Shown: one piece after another, positions 25,653 through 35,011 of the stretch
Layout of the letters: every line of letters begins with the position of its first letter
Numbering within the stretch: the first letter of the stretch is position 1
Origin: Gordonia lacunae
Lineage (GTDB): Bacteria; Actinomycetota; Actinomycetes; Mycobacteriales; Mycobacteriaceae
Direction: 5' to 3'
Assembly: GCF_002149015.1 (NCBI RefSeq)
Contig: NZ_NGFO01000001.1
Location: 124,001 to 188,000, forward strand
Length of the DNA: 64,000 bases
Program-made: the position numbers and the translations under genes
The notes under the pieces: generated by a model
The model's input: the letters and a program-made list of their open reading frames with translations, nothing else
The model's database searches: none
What the model was told of the DNA's origin: nothing

Positions 25653-28260
25653 CCCGTTGCGGCACCTCCGGCGGGATGGCCGCGAGCAGCGTGCGGGTGT
25701 ACTCGGTCGCCGGGTCGTGCAGGATCTCCGACGCGGGTCCGCTCTCGACGACCTTTCCGTCCTGCATCACCGCGACGGTGTCGCTGATCTGCTCGACGAC
25801 GGCCAGGTCGTGCGCGATGAACAGGTAGGTCAGACCCTTCTGACGCTGGAGCTCGGCGAGCAGGTCGAGGACGCTGGCCTGTACCGACACGTCGAGCGAC
25901 GCCGTGGACTCGTCCAGGATCAGCACCTCCGGGTCGGACGCCAGCGCACGGGCGATGCTCACCCGCTGCCGCTGGCCGCCGGACATCTCGTGCGGATAGC
26001 GGTCGAGGAACGACGGGTCGAGGCTGACGTCGGCGAGCAACTCCTCGGCACGACTCCGCGTTGCGCCTCGGCCGTCGGTGAGACCGTGCGTCCGCAACGG
26101 CTCGGCGATCGACGCCGCGACCGTCATCCGGGGATCGAGCGAGGCGGCCGGGTCCTGGAACACCATGGCGACACGGCGACGGAGCAGGGCTTCGTCGGCG
26201 CCCCGCGCCCCGATGGCCTCGACCCGTCGACCGTCGAGAGTGACCGTCACGCTGCCCCGCACCGTGGTGCCCTGGCCCGAGGTGATGAGGCCGGTGATAA
26301 CACCGGCAACTGTCGATTTGCCCGATCCCGATTCGCCGACGATCCCGAGCGTCCGGCCGCGGGCGACCTGCAGGTCCACCCCGTCGACCGCGTGCACCAC
26401 CTGACGCCCCGACGGGCCGCGCACCACATAGTCGACGCCCAGCCCGGTGACACGGAGCAGTGGGTCGGCGTCGACTCGCTTCTCGAGGGCCGGGATGTGG
26501 CCGCGTGCGGTCACCTTGCTGAGCAGCGGTCGTGAGTCGAGCAGCGTGCGGCTGTAGTCGTCCTGTGGATCGTCGAACAGCGTTGTGACGTCGCTGCTCT
26601 CGACGATCCGCCCGGATCGGAGGACCATCACCCGGTCGGCGATCCGCCCGATGACGCCGAGATCGTGACTGATCCACAGCACCGCCATCCCGCGCTCGCG
26701 CTGCAGCTTCGCGACGAGGTCGATGATCTGTGCCTGCGTGGTCACGTCGAGCGCGGTGGTGGCCTCGTCGGCGATGAGGAGTTCGGGATCGCAGGCCAGG
26801 GCGATCGCGATCATGACGCGCTGCCGCTGGCCGCCGGACAACTGATGGGGGTATGCGCGCAAACGGCTTTCGGGGTCGGGCAGGTTCACATCGCGGAGCA
26901 GGGTCAGGGCCCGTTCGCGTGCCTCGCCCCGCGAGAGGCCGAGATGCCGGCGAGGTCCTTCGGTCAGCTGCTGTTCGACGGTGAGCAGGGGGTTGAGGCT
27001 CGACGACGGGTCCTGGAAGACGAAGCCGACGCGTGAACCGTGTAGGGCCCGGAGTTTCGCCGGTGTGGCGCCGACGATCTCGGTGTCGCCGAGACGTGCC
27101 GATCCGCGGACGTAGGCGCTGGGCGCATCGAATAGTCCGGTGGCCGACAGCACACTGAGCGACTTGCCCGATCCGCTCTCCCCGACGATCCCGAGCGTCT
27201 CTCCCGGCGCGACCGAGAAACTGATGCCGTGCACGATCTCCCGCGGGCCGACACCGACGACGAGGTCTTCCACGCGTAGCACCGAGCCGTCGGGGTCGAC
27301 ATGTTTGCCGGTCGGCGGCGTGGTCACCGTCGACGATTTCCGTTCGTACCCGCGGTTGCGCAGCAGCGTGCGCTGACGCGGATCGAGCACATCGCGGACA
27401 CCGTCGCCGATGAGGTTGAACGCGAAGACCGTCACGAGGATCGCCAGACCGGGGAAGACGCCCATCCACCAGGCGGTGGTGATGAACCCCTGGGCGTCGA
27501 AGAGCATCCGGCCCCACGACGGGTCCGGCGGCTGGACGCCCAGACCGAGGAACGACAGGGCCGCCTCCGACAGGATCGCGAACGCGAGCGAGATGGAGGT
27601 CTGGACGATGACCGGACCCGAGATGTTCGGGAGCACATGCCGCATGAGGATGGCCGGGGTTCGTACGCCCATGGTCCGTGATGCCTGGACGTACTGGGTC
27701 TGCCGGACCCGCAGGGTGTCGGCGCGCGCCACCCGGGCGAAGATCGGGATGTACACGACACCGATCGCGATCATCGCGGAGGTGACGCCCGGCCCCAGGA
27801 TGGCGACGATGGCCAACGCCAACAGCAGCACCGGGAACGAGAACACCACGTCGACGATTCGCATCAGTGCGGTGTCGAGGACGCCGCCGGCGAAACCCGC
27901 GACCATGCCGAGGATCACGCCGACGGTGAGGGAGATGGCCACCGCGATGACCGCGACCCGCATGCTCACCGATGCGGCGAGGACGACCCGGGAGAAGACG
28001 TCGCGACCCAGGTCGTCGGTGCCGAACAGGTGCGACCAGCTCGGCGCCTGCAGCGCGTTCGGGACGTCGATCTCGTTGGCGCCGTACGGAGCGATGAGCG
28101 GACCGAAGATCGCGCACACGAGGACGATCGCGATGATGATCAGCCCGATCACCGATGTGCGATTGCGCAGCAGCAATCGCCAGGCCGTATCGGTCGATGC
28201 GTCGCCGTTGAGCTCGGTGTCGGCGCCGGGCTCCGGCGGGTCGGGTGAGGTGAGGGTCAT
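25648..28260 (-). CDS. Fused peptide ABC transporter: DppC-type permease with DppD- and DppF-type ATPases
   Basis: This 870-residue protein joins three subunits that are usually separate. Residues 1-300 are a DppC/OppC permease ([58 protein letters not shown]). Then come two ATPase domains, each with Walker A GESGSGKS, signature ([16 protein letters not shown] and [16 protein letters not shown]) and Walker B ([13 protein letters not shown] and [13 protein letters not shown]). Substrate is probably a dipeptide, oligopeptide or nickel-type solute. ATG 28260 overlaps the DppB-type stop by four bases. The fusion fixes a 1:1:1 ratio. Confidence 0.93.
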   Translation of the reverse strand: MTLTSPDPPEPGADTELNGDASTDTAWRLLLRNRTSVIGLIIIAIVLVCAIFGPLIAPYGANEIDVPNALQAPSWSHLFGTDDLGRDVFSRVVLAASVSMRVAVIAVAISLTVGVILGMVAGFAGGVLDTALMRIVDVVFSFPVLLLALAIVAILGPGVTSAMIAIGVVYIPIFARVARADTLRVRQTQYVQASRTMGVRTPAILMRHVLPNISGPVIVQTSISLAFAILSEAALSFLGLGVQPPDPSWGRMLFDAQGFITTAWWMGVFPGLAILVTVFAFNLIGDGVRDVLDPRQRTLLRNRGYERKSSTVTTPPTGKHVDPDGSVLRVEDLVVGVGPREIVHGISFSVAPGETLGIVGESGSGKSLSVLSATGLFDAPSAYVRGSARLGDTEIVGATPAKLRALHGSRVGFVFQDPSSSLNPLLTVEQQLTEGPRRHLGLSRGEARERALTLLRDVNLPDPESRLRAYPHQLSGGQRQRVMIAIALACDPELLIADEATTALDVTTQAQIIDLVAKLQRERGMAVLWISHDLGVIGRIADRVMVLRSGRIVESSDVTTLFDDPQDDYSRTLLDSRPLLSKVTARGHIPALEKRVDADPLLRVTGLGVDYVVRGPSGRQVVHAVDGVDLQVARGRTLGIVGESGSGKSTVAGVITGLITSGQGTTVRGSVTVTLDGRRVEAIGARGADEALLRRRVAMVFQDPAASLDPRMTVAASIAEPLRTHGLTDGRGATRSRAEELLADVSLDPSFLDRYPHEMSGGQRQRVSIARALASDPEVLILDESTASLDVSVQASVLDLLAELQRQKGLTYLFIAHDLAVVEQISDTVAVMQDGKVVESGPASEILHDPATEYTRTLLAAIPPEVPQRA

Positions 28261-29222
28261 GACAGCCGAATCCTGGGGTCGATGACGGCGTAGAGGATGT
28301 CGACGACGAGGTTGACGACCAGGAAGATCACTGCGATGAGCAGAATCGCGCCCTGCAGCACCGGGTAATCGCGCGCGGCGACCGAGTCGTAGACCAGCAA
28401 TCCCAGTCCCGGCCAGGCGAACACGACTTCCACGACGATGACGCCGCCGAGCAGGCCGGCGAACTGGATGCCGGAGATGGTCAGCACGGGTACGAGTGCG
28501 TTGCGGCCGACGTGGTCGAGCAGCACGCGTCTGGTGCTCAACCCCTTCGACTCCGCGGTCGTCACGAACGGCGCGTTCACCACATCGAGCACCGACGAGC
28601 GCACGTACCGGGTCATGATCGCGCCGGTGACTACCCCGACGGTGATCGCCGGCAGCACGAGGTGTTCGAACCAGCCGAGCGGGTCGTCGGCGAAGGGTTG
28701 GTACCCGGCCGAGGGCAACCAGCCGAGTGCGGTGGAGAACAACCCGATGAGCAGGATGCCCATCCAGAAGTCCGGTACGGAGATCCCGAACTGGCTGACG
28801 ACGCGAATGACGTTGTCGGCCAACCGGCCCTCGCGCAGCGCGGCCCAGAAGCCCAGGGGCACGGCGATGAGCAACGCGACGACGATGGCCGCGGTCGCGA
28901 GTGTGATCGTCGCGGGGAGCCGTTCGAACAGCATCGTCGTGACCGGTTCGCTGTTTCGGAAGCTGACGCCCAGGTCGCCGGTGAATGCATTGCCGACATA
29001 GCTCATCAGCTGTGATGCCAGCGGTTGGTCGAGACCGGAGGCGCTGCGCAGCGCCTCATACGATTCCGGGGTGTAGCGGGTGCCGAGCGCGATGCGGACG
29101 GGATCGCCCGGCACGACCTGCATCAGGAAGAACACCGCGACGATCACGCCGAGCAGCACCGCGACGGTGTAGAGCAGGCGCACGAGGATGAAGCGCACCA
29201 GCGGTGAGTGCAACGCGGTCAT
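28257..29222 (-). CDS. DppB-type peptide ABC transporter permease
   Basis: This 321-residue permease has six helices and the family sequence FFLMQVVPGDPVRIALG near the N-terminus, GLDQPLASQLMSYVGNAFTGDLGVSF, the EAA-loop AESKGLSTRRVLLDHVGRNALVPVLT and the C-terminal [16 protein letters not shown]. It pairs with the permease domain of the downstream fused protein. ATG 29222 lies one base beyond the binding-protein stop (29224), so it is translationally coupled upstream and downstream (ATGA overlap with the fusion). Confidence 0.93.
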   Translation of the reverse strand: MTALHSPLVRFILVRLLYTVAVLLGVIVAVFFLMQVVPGDPVRIALGTRYTPESYEALRSASGLDQPLASQLMSYVGNAFTGDLGVSFRNSEPVTTMLFERLPATITLATAAIVVALLIAVPLGFWAALREGRLADNVIRVVSQFGISVPDFWMGILLIGLFSTALGWLPSAGYQPFADDPLGWFEHLVLPAITVGVVTGAIMTRYVRSSVLDVVNAPFVTTAESKGLSTRRVLLDHVGRNALVPVLTISGIQFAGLLGGVIVVEVVFAWPGLGLLVYDSVAARDYPVLQGAILLIAVIFLVVNLVVDILYAVIDPRIRLS

Positions 29223-29223
29223 C

Positions 29224-30834
29224 TCAGCTCCTCTCCAGTCGGGCGTCACGGAACCGAATGGCTTTGTCGGAGCGCACGACGTAACCCTTGAGCTGTGTCA
29301 CGAAAGCCTGCGTCGACGAGGGGTTGTAGAGGTACAGGTAGCTCACGTCGTCGGCGATGATGCTCGCGGCCTCGGCGTAGATCCGCTTGCGGGCCTCGAC
29401 GTCGAGTTCGGTTCGGCCCCGGTCCAACAGCGCGTCGACCTCGGGGTTCGAGTACTTCTGGGCGTTCGAGGTGCCCTCGGAATGGTGTTGGGCGTAGTAG
29501 AAGTCCTCCGGGTCGATGTTGCCCAGCCAGCCCAGCAGTAGCGCGTCGAAGTCGCCGGCGGCCTGGCGGTCGAGCCAGGCGCCGAAGTCGAGTTGTTCGA
29601 TCTTCACGTCGATTCCGATGTCGGCGAGATTCGACGCGATCACCTGTGCCGCCGTCACCGTCTCGGGGTACTCGGTGGTCACCATCAGACGCATGTCGAG
29701 TCCGCGGATGCCGGCCTGCCGGAGCAGCTCTCGCGATTTCGCGACGGCGGCGTCGCGATCGAGTCCAGCGGTATAACGTTCGTACGGTGCGAACCAGGGA
29801 CTGGTCGGCGGAATCGCGAGTTCGTTGGGCGTTGCGGTCCCGTATCCGACGACCTGCGCGATCGAGTCCCGGTCGATCGCGTACGCGACCGCCTGGCGGA
29901 CCCGGGTGTCGTCGAACGGCGCGGCGTCGAAATTCATCGTGACGTACCAGTAGTCGTTGGCGACCACGGTGCCGACGTCGAGCGAGTCGTCGCGACGCAG
30001 GATGCTCAGCTGCTGAGCGGGTATCGCATCGGTCCAGTCGATCTCACCGGACCGCAGCGCGGACACCGCGGTGGTGCCCTGTGAGATGAAGCTGTAACGG
30101 ACTCCGTCGACGGCGGGTGCGCCGCCCCAGTAAGCGGGATTGGACGCCAGCACGATGGATGCGCCCGGCGACCGGGAGACGAACGAGAACGGCCCGGTCC
30201 CGATCGGCCTCGTTGTGATCTCACCGGATTCGACGTTGCGCCGGTTGACGATGGCCAGCCCCTTGAATCCGCCGATGCTGGTCAGCAGATTGGGAGTCGG
30301 CGCGCTGACGGTGAACCGGACGTGACGATCGTCGAGCGCGGTGATCGACTCGATGGCCTCGAGTTTGTATGCGTTGGACAGCTCTTCGTCGATGATCCGC
30401 CGAAAGGAGTATTCGACGTCGGCTGCGGTCAGCGGGTCGCCGTTGTGGAACGTGACCCCGTCGCGCACCGTGAAAATCCATTGCAGGCCGTCCTCGCTGA
30501 CCTCCCAGCTCTCGGCCAGTGCGGGACGCATCTGTAACTGCTCGTCGGGTTCGACGAGGGTGTCGAAGACGTTCTCGAGTACTTCGAAGGTGAAGTAGGA
30601 GCTCGACTTCTGCGGATCGAGCTGGTCGGGCTCGCCTGCGATGGCGGCCTTGATGGTGTTGGCGGTGTCCGCCGATCCGCCACCGCACGCGGCCAGCGCG
30701 GACGCGCCGAGAAACGCGGTACCGACGACACCGGCCACCCGGAAGAACCCGCGCCGATCGAGGTCGCCGAGGCTAGGCCCCGGAAGTCGTTCGCGCGCCG
30801 ACCGATACGCCGACTCGCTCGGCGAACCGGTCAT
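29224..30834 (-). CDS. Peptide ABC transporter substrate-binding lipoprotein (family 5, Tat signal)
   Basis: This 536-residue binding protein has a twin-arginine DRRGFFRVAG (Arg27-Arg28) and a lipobox LAACGG with Cys50, so it is probably folded before export and then lipid-anchored. The SBP_bac_5 body includes WEVSEDGLQWIFTVRDGVTFHNGDPLTAADVEYSFRRI and RPIGTGPFSFV. GGGAGGA 6 bp before ATG 30834 sets the start; the in-frame extension to 30960 is GC-rich and unlikely. It heads the three-gene operon. Confidence 0.92.
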   Translation of the reverse strand: MTGSPSESAYRSARERLPGPSLGDLDRRGFFRVAGVVGTAFLGASALAACGGGSADTANTIKAAIAGEPDQLDPQKSSSYFTFEVLENVFDTLVEPDEQLQMRPALAESWEVSEDGLQWIFTVRDGVTFHNGDPLTAADVEYSFRRIIDEELSNAYKLEAIESITALDDRHVRFTVSAPTPNLLTSIGGFKGLAIVNRRNVESGEITTRPIGTGPFSFVSRSPGASIVLASNPAYWGGAPAVDGVRYSFISQGTTAVSALRSGEIDWTDAIPAQQLSILRRDDSLDVGTVVANDYWYVTMNFDAAPFDDTRVRQAVAYAIDRDSIAQVVGYGTATPNELAIPPTSPWFAPYERYTAGLDRDAAVAKSRELLRQAGIRGLDMRLMVTTEYPETVTAAQVIASNLADIGIDVKIEQLDFGAWLDRQAAGDFDALLLGWLGNIDPEDFYYAQHHSEGTSNAQKYSNPEVDALLDRGRTELDVEARKRIYAEAASIIADDVSYLYLYNPSSTQAFVTQLKGYVVRSDKAIRFRDARLERS

Positions 30835-30876
30835 CGCTGTCCTCCCACCCGGCGAGTGCTCGCCTCGGGTTCTCAC

Positions 30877-30904
30877 CGCACGTCCGGGGCGATCCCCACG
30901 TGCG
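30877..30904. promoter_or_regulatory. Hairpin between the LLM enzyme gene and the peptide-transport operon
   Basis: CGCACGT (30877-30883) pairs with ACGTGCG (30898-30904), and the inner GGGG can pair with CCCC. It lies 43 bp upstream of the binding-protein start, downstream of the LLM gene. It could be a terminator for the first or an operator for the second; no T-run follows. Confidence 0.4.
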
Positions 30905-31001
30905 GGGCGCCGTGCTGTGCAGTGTGCCCCAGCGGTACAGGTGGTGCAACCGTGCCGCACCCCAGGGTGGGGGCGGAAAGTGCCGAGAAAGGGCCGGATG
31001 G

Positions 31002-31880
31002 TCAGCCGTTGACCTTGGCGATCACGTTGTCTGCGTACCAGTTCAGATGGTCGATCTTGGTCTGCAGCGGTTCGGTGTCCTCGCCCATGACATAGGGCAA
31101 CCGGAAGCCGACGATGACGTCCGTGATGCCCTTGTCTTCCAGACGCTTACAGCCGTCGACGGTGTAGGCGTCCATGGAGATCACGTGGATCTCGAACGGA
31201 TCGTTCGTCTTTCCCTCCGCCTTGCGGATCTCGTTGATCCGGTCCAGCAGCGTCTCGAGCTCCTCGGGCGGCCCACCGCCGTGCATCCAGCCGTCACCGC
31301 GGATGACCGCACGACGCAGCGCGGCGTCGGCGTGCCCGCCCACCAGCAACGGGATGGGTTCAGTGGGCGCGGGGGTCATCTTGATCTTCGGGATGTCGTA
31401 GAACTCGCCGTGGAACTCGAAGTACTCGCCGGTGGTGAGCCCGCGGATGATGTCCATGCACTCGTCCATGCGCTTTCCGCGGCGTTTGAAGTCCACGCCC
31501 ATGAAGTCGTAGTCCTCGGGCCACGGACTCGTCCCGACTCCCAGCGCGAATCGATTGTTCGTCAGGTAGGCCACCGAACTGGCCTGCTTGGCGACCAAGG
31601 CCGGCGGGCGGACCGGGAGCTTCACCACGAAGGGGGTGAAACGGATGGTCGAGGTGACCGCGCCGAGCGCTGCCGCCTGGATGAAGGTCTCGATGAAGGC
31701 CTTGCCGTCGAGGAACTCGCGATTGCCGTCCGGGGTGTACGGGTACTTCGCGTCGGATTCCTCGGGATACGCCAGCGAATCGGGAATGGTGAAGCCGGCG
31801 TACCCGGCGGCCTCGGCGGCCTGCGCGAGCGGCGCGTAGTACGACGGATCGGTCATGGCCTCGGCATACGTGAACCGCAT
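31002..31880 (-). CDS. LLM-class F420-dependent oxidoreductase
   Basis: This 292-residue TIM-barrel protein belongs to the luciferase-like family: an N-terminal AQAAEAAGYAGFTIPDS, VAYLTNNRFALGVGTSPWPEDY, and IPLLVGGHADAALRRAVIRGDGWMHG (cofactor-phosphate region). In mycolic-acid bacteria most such proteins use F420, but FMN is possible. The substrate is unknown. ATG 31880 is preferred over the adjacent ATG 31883 because GAGGAG sits 4 bp upstream. It lies upstream of the peptide transporter but is probably a separate unit. Confidence 0.85.
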   Translation of the reverse strand: MRFTYAEAMTDPSYYAPLAQAAEAAGYAGFTIPDSLAYPEESDAKYPYTPDGNREFLDGKAFIETFIQAAALGAVTSTIRFTPFVVKLPVRPPALVAKQASSVAYLTNNRFALGVGTSPWPEDYDFMGVDFKRRGKRMDECMDIIRGLTTGEYFEFHGEFYDIPKIKMTPAPTEPIPLLVGGHADAALRRAVIRGDGWMHGGGPPEELETLLDRINEIRKAEGKTNDPFEIHVISMDAYTVDGCKRLEDKGITDVIVGFRLPYVMGEDTEPLQTKIDHLNWYADNVIAKVNG

Positions 31881-32000
31881 CATGCTCCTCGGGACGGCAG
31901 TGGAACTCCCATCACAGTAGAACACGTTCTAGTTCGGTGGCATGCAGTTCGGCATCGTCGCAGGTCCTTCCCGCTTCTCATCGAGAACGCAGCAACTTCT

Positions 32001-32120
32001 CCTGCTCCCTGAGGAGCGCTCGGAGCTTGCGGAGGGCGCGTCACGAAGGGTCTTCGCAACTCGCCTCGCCAAGACCCTTCGAGGCTCGTCGCTATCGCTC
32101 CTCGCACCTCAGGGAGCAGG
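32001..32120. repeat. Inverted-repeat element of the CTCCCTGAGG family
   Basis: The ends are CCTGCTCCCTGAGG (32001-32014) and CCTCAGGGAGCAGG (32107-32120), and inside them CGAAGGGTCTT (32044-32054) pairs with AAGACCCTTCG (32071-32081). It can fold as one long cruciform. It sits in the 335-bp gap between the LLM start and the HxlR stop; apart from this element nothing else is seen there. Confidence 0.85.
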
Positions 32121-32215
32121 GGCTATGGGCTTCATTCGAATGAGGGAGCGTGTCCCTCACAGGGCTCCGGGCCTCCGCGGGGAGTGTTGTGGCTCTTGCC
32201 GCCGGCGGGCTCGGG

Positions 32216-32689
32216 TCAGCGACGCCCGGCGAGCGGATTGTCCGCAGTCGCGCCAGGCCCCGGGTGTACGCGGAGTTCGCCGGTTCCGATTCGCTCGCCG
32301 CACGCCGAGCAGGTCGGTTCGACGGTCATCGTCTGGCCGCATGAGTGCGTCGACACCACGGGTGCCCCGTTCTCCGCGGTCCACCGGTCACCCCACTGAC
32401 GTAACGCGGCCAAGACCGTCCAGAGGTCACGGCCCTTCTCGGTGAGCCGGTAGTCGTAGCGCACCGGGTTGTCCTGGTATGGCTGCTTCACCAGGACGCC
32501 GTGCTCCACGAGGGTGTCCAGGCGCTGGGTCAGCACGTTCCGCGCGATGCCGAGCCGAGACGAGAAGTCGTCGAACCGTGTCACGCCGAACATCGCGTCC
32601 CGAACGATGAGCAGCGTCCACCATTCGCCGACGATCTCCAGTGTCTGGGCGATCGAGCAGTTCATCTCGGCGAACGAGGCGCGGCGCAT
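32216..32689 (-). CDS. HxlR-family transcriptional regulator with C-terminal cysteine cluster
   Basis: This 157-residue winged-helix protein carries NCSIAQTLEIVGEWWTLLIVRDAMFGVTRFDDFSSRLGIARNVLTQRLDTLVEHGVL, the HxlR core with its N-terminal Cys. The C-terminus adds a putative metal or redox patch, STHSCGQTM then CSACGERIG. ATG 32689 faces the thioesterase gene, 45 bp away. Twin palindromes between them are probably its binding sites. It should respond to an electrophile or similar, as many HxlR proteins do. Confidence 0.88.
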   Translation of the reverse strand: MRRASFAEMNCSIAQTLEIVGEWWTLLIVRDAMFGVTRFDDFSSRLGIARNVLTQRLDTLVEHGVLVKQPYQDNPVRYDYRLTEKGRDLWTVLAALRQWGDRWTAENGAPVVSTHSCGQTMTVEPTCSACGERIGTGELRVHPGPGATADNPLAGRR

Positions 32690-32706
32690 GGAGTCGAGAG
32701 TAGTGG

Positions 32707-32753
32707 GTTGCGTGATGCAACTCAACCTGCTTGCATGAGTTGCGTGAAGCAAC
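32707..32753. promoter_or_regulatory. Twin operators in the hxlR-thioesterase divergent promoter
   Basis: Two near-identical inverted repeats occur: GTTGCGTGATGCAAC (32707-32721) and GTTGCGTGAAGCAAC (32739-32753). Each is GTTGC-N5-GCAAC and they are 32 bp apart, about three helical turns, so two dimers could sit on one face. The second overlaps the thioesterase start codon, which suits repression. Confidence 0.7.
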
Positions 32754-33571
32754 TCAGCAGGCAAGGCGCCATCGACGACGGATTGTTGGATAGTTTCGGA
32801 GCGCGCCCGACCGGGGACGGTCGATGGTCGGCGACCATTGACCGCTCGTGGTGGGGATGGTCGGGCCCCCACGGCGGTGCCATCGCGGCGCTGGCCGTCC
32901 GAGTCGGGGCCGATGCGGCGCCCGGCACGTCGGTGCGCGCTCTCGATCTGCGGTTCGTCGGCAAGCCCGACGGTGCGGAGTTGTTCCTGGCGCCGTCGGT
33001 TCGGGAAGTCGGTCGGCACACGAGAATCGTCGACGTCTCGATCACGCAGGCGGGCGTCGAGATCGCGTCGGCCTCGGTCACGGCCGGGCGGGTCGGCGAA
33101 TCCGGACCGACGGATGTCGTCGACCGGAGCGCGAGTGTTCCGGGCCCGGAACGGCTGGATTCCTTCATGATTCCACCGGAGATCGTGCCGATGGGTGCGC
33201 ACCTGGATCTGCGGCCGGTCGACGGGCCGCTGCCGCTCACCGGCGCCGACGAGCCATGGATGCGAGCGTGGATCACCTCCCGAACCCCGATGGCCGTGGA
33301 CGCCGGCTACCTCGCCCTCCTGGCGGACTGCCTGCCGCCCGCGGTCTTCCCGACTCTGACAGCGCCGCTCGCGCTTCCGACGGTCGCGTTCTCCATGCAC
33401 GTGACATCGCCGCTGGACGACGCCACGCCGGCGCCGATTCTCGTCCACACGCGCAACATCTCGACATCCGGCGGCTGGTCGGTCGACGACACCAGTCTGC
33501 GCGACCGCGGCGGTCGGCTTCTCGCCTGCGCACGCCAGAGCCGACGCGTTCTCGGATGGCCGGTCCGATGA
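32735..33571 (+). CDS. Thioesterase-family protein (TesB-like)
   Basis: This 278-residue double-hotdog protein resembles acyl-CoA thioesterases: WWGWSGPHGGAIAALAVRVG at the start of the first hotdog, LRFVGKPDGAELFLAPSVREVGRHTRIVDVSI, and a second half with VDAGYLALLADCLPPAVFP and VHTRNISTSGGWSVDD. It should hydrolyse an acyl-CoA, chain length unknown. No ribosome site precedes ATG 32735, so translation may be leaderless; GTG 32744 is another candidate. The MFS gene overlaps its stop by four bases. Probably controlled by the divergent HxlR. Confidence 0.82.
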   Translation: MSCVKQLSRQGAIDDGLLDSFGARPTGDGRWSATIDRSWWGWSGPHGGAIAALAVRVGADAAPGTSVRALDLRFVGKPDGAELFLAPSVREVGRHTRIVDVSITQAGVEIASASVTAGRVGESGPTDVVDRSASVPGPERLDSFMIPPEIVPMGAHLDLRPVDGPLPLTGADEPWMRAWITSRTPMAVDAGYLALLADCLPPAVFPTLTAPLALPTVAFSMHVTSPLDDATPAPILVHTRNISTSGGWSVDDTSLRDRGGRLLACARQSRRVLGWPVR

Positions 33572-34980
33572 CCGTCACCCGCAACGGCCCCACGACGCCG
33601 GCGCCGGCAGTCGCGCGGCCCGGCCTCGTCCTGCTCATCCTGTCCGGGGCCGCGTTCATGGCCAGCCTCGACGTGTTCATCGTCAACGTCGCCTTCGACG
33701 ACATCGGCGCCGACTTCGCCGGCGCGACGCTGTCCCAGATGTCGTGGATCCTCAACGCCTACGCGATTCTGTACGCGGCACTGCTGGTGCCGGCCGGTCG
33801 GATCGTCGACCGGTACGGCCGCAAAGGTGGCTTTCTGCTCGGTCTCGCGATATTCACGGCTGCGAGTGCCGCATGCGCTGCGGCCCAGGATGTCTGGTGG
33901 TTGGTCGCATTCCGTGCGCTTCAGGCGGTGGGTGCGGCGATCCTGACGCCCGCGAGCCTCGGCTTGGTGGTGGCGACGTTGCCGCCGGAGCGTCGTGCCC
34001 GATCGGTGCGCATCTGGGCGGCCACCGGCGCCCTTGCCGCGGCCTTCGGGCCGGCCGTCGGCGGTCTTCTCGTCGAGGCGTCGTGGCGGTGGGTGTTCCT
34101 CGTCAACGTGCCCGTCGGCGTCGCGGCGATCATCGCCGGCGCGATTGTGCTGTCCCGTCCCCGAAACGTCTCTGCGAGTGGCTTTCCCGACGCGCTGGGT
34201 GCTCTTCTCCTGGTCGTCTCGGTGGGGGCATTGACACTCGCTCTGGTCCAGGGGAGTGAGTGGGGCTGGACAGACGCGCGGATCACCGGCGCCTGGATCA
34301 TCGCCGGAGTCGCCCTCGTCGGCTTCGTCCTCAGCTCGGCGCGCCATCCCGAGCCGGTGATCTCACCTGCGCTGCTGCGGATCCGGGCCTTCTCCGTGGC
34401 CAATCTGACGATGCTGCTGTTCTCCATCCCGTTCGCCGGCGCACTTCTCGCGAACATCCTGTGGCTGCAGCAGGTCTGGGGCTTCTCGCCGATCGCGACG
34501 GGTCTCGCGGTGTCGACCGGACCGCTGATGGTCCCGATCTTCGCGGCGGTGTCCCATCGCCTCAGTGCGCGGGTCCCGGTGGGGAGACTCGTCGCCTTCG
34601 GATGTGTGCTCTTCGGGCTCGGGTCGGCCCTCATCGCCCTGTCGGTCGACGCCACTCCGGACTTCGCCACCGAGTTCCTGCCGGGCTGGCTGATCGGCGG
34701 TGTCGGAGTGGGATTCGCGTTGCCGTCGATTCTGTCCTCGGCGACCGCCGACCTACCCGCCGACCAGGCCGCCACCGGAAGCGCGGTGGTCAACATGAGT
34801 CGACAGATCGGCATGTCCCTCGGGGTCAGTCTGCTGGTCGCGATCATCGGAACCTCGGCCGTGTACGCCGATGTGCACGACTCGTTCCTGACCGCGTGGT
34901 GGGTACTCGCAGGAATCGCTGCGCTGGGTGCGATCTCGGCGTTGGGGATGACCCCGCGTGCCCGCCCCTCTGCTCCCTGA
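33568..34980 (+). CDS. MFS drug transporter (DHA2, EmrB/QacA type)
   Basis: This 470-residue membrane protein has 14 hydrophobic helices. Motifs are LDVFIVNVAFDDIGADF, WILNAYAILYAALLVPAGRIVDRYGRKGGFLLG (motif A), and RALQAVGAAILTPASLGLVVATLPPERRARS with WAATGALAAAFGPAVGGLLVEASWRWVFLVNVPVG (motif C). DHA2 proteins export cationic drugs and dyes. ATG 33568 overlaps the thioesterase stop (ATGA); ATG 33556 is an alternative. A hairpin at the stop codon likely ends transcription. Confidence 0.93.
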   Translation: MTVTRNGPTTPAPAVARPGLVLLILSGAAFMASLDVFIVNVAFDDIGADFAGATLSQMSWILNAYAILYAALLVPAGRIVDRYGRKGGFLLGLAIFTAASAACAAAQDVWWLVAFRALQAVGAAILTPASLGLVVATLPPERRARSVRIWAATGALAAAFGPAVGGLLVEASWRWVFLVNVPVGVAAIIAGAIVLSRPRNVSASGFPDALGALLLVVSVGALTLALVQGSEWGWTDARITGAWIIAGVALVGFVLSSARHPEPVISPALLRIRAFSVANLTMLLFSIPFAGALLANILWLQQVWGFSPIATGLAVSTGPLMVPIFAAVSHRLSARVPVGRLVAFGCVLFGLGSALIALSVDATPDFATEFLPGWLIGGVGVGFALPSILSSATADLPADQAATGSAVVNMSRQIGMSLGVSLLVAIIGTSAVYADVHDSFLTAWWVLAGIAALGAISALGMTPRARPSAP

Positions 34981-34998
34981 GGAACGTTCTCCTCAGGG
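34975..34998 (+). terminator. Hairpin at the MFS gene stop codon
   Basis: CCCTGAGGA (34975-34983) pairs with TCCTCAGGG (34990-34998), loop of six. It includes the stop codon and the CTCCCTGAGG repeat core. It lies between the convergent MFS and glfT1 genes; without a T-run it is a weak terminator call. Confidence 0.45.
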
Positions 34999-35011
34999 GG
35001 GGCGGGCCTCC

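Noticed and set aside
25457..28117. Open frame of 886 codons overlapping the fused transporter
   Set aside because: Arg/Pro-rich shadow in a different frame of the same strand; the transporter has Walker motifs.
32216..33448. Long in-frame N-terminal extension of the HxlR protein
   Set aside because: It crosses the divergent thioesterase gene and the twin operators; ATG 32689 is the natural start.
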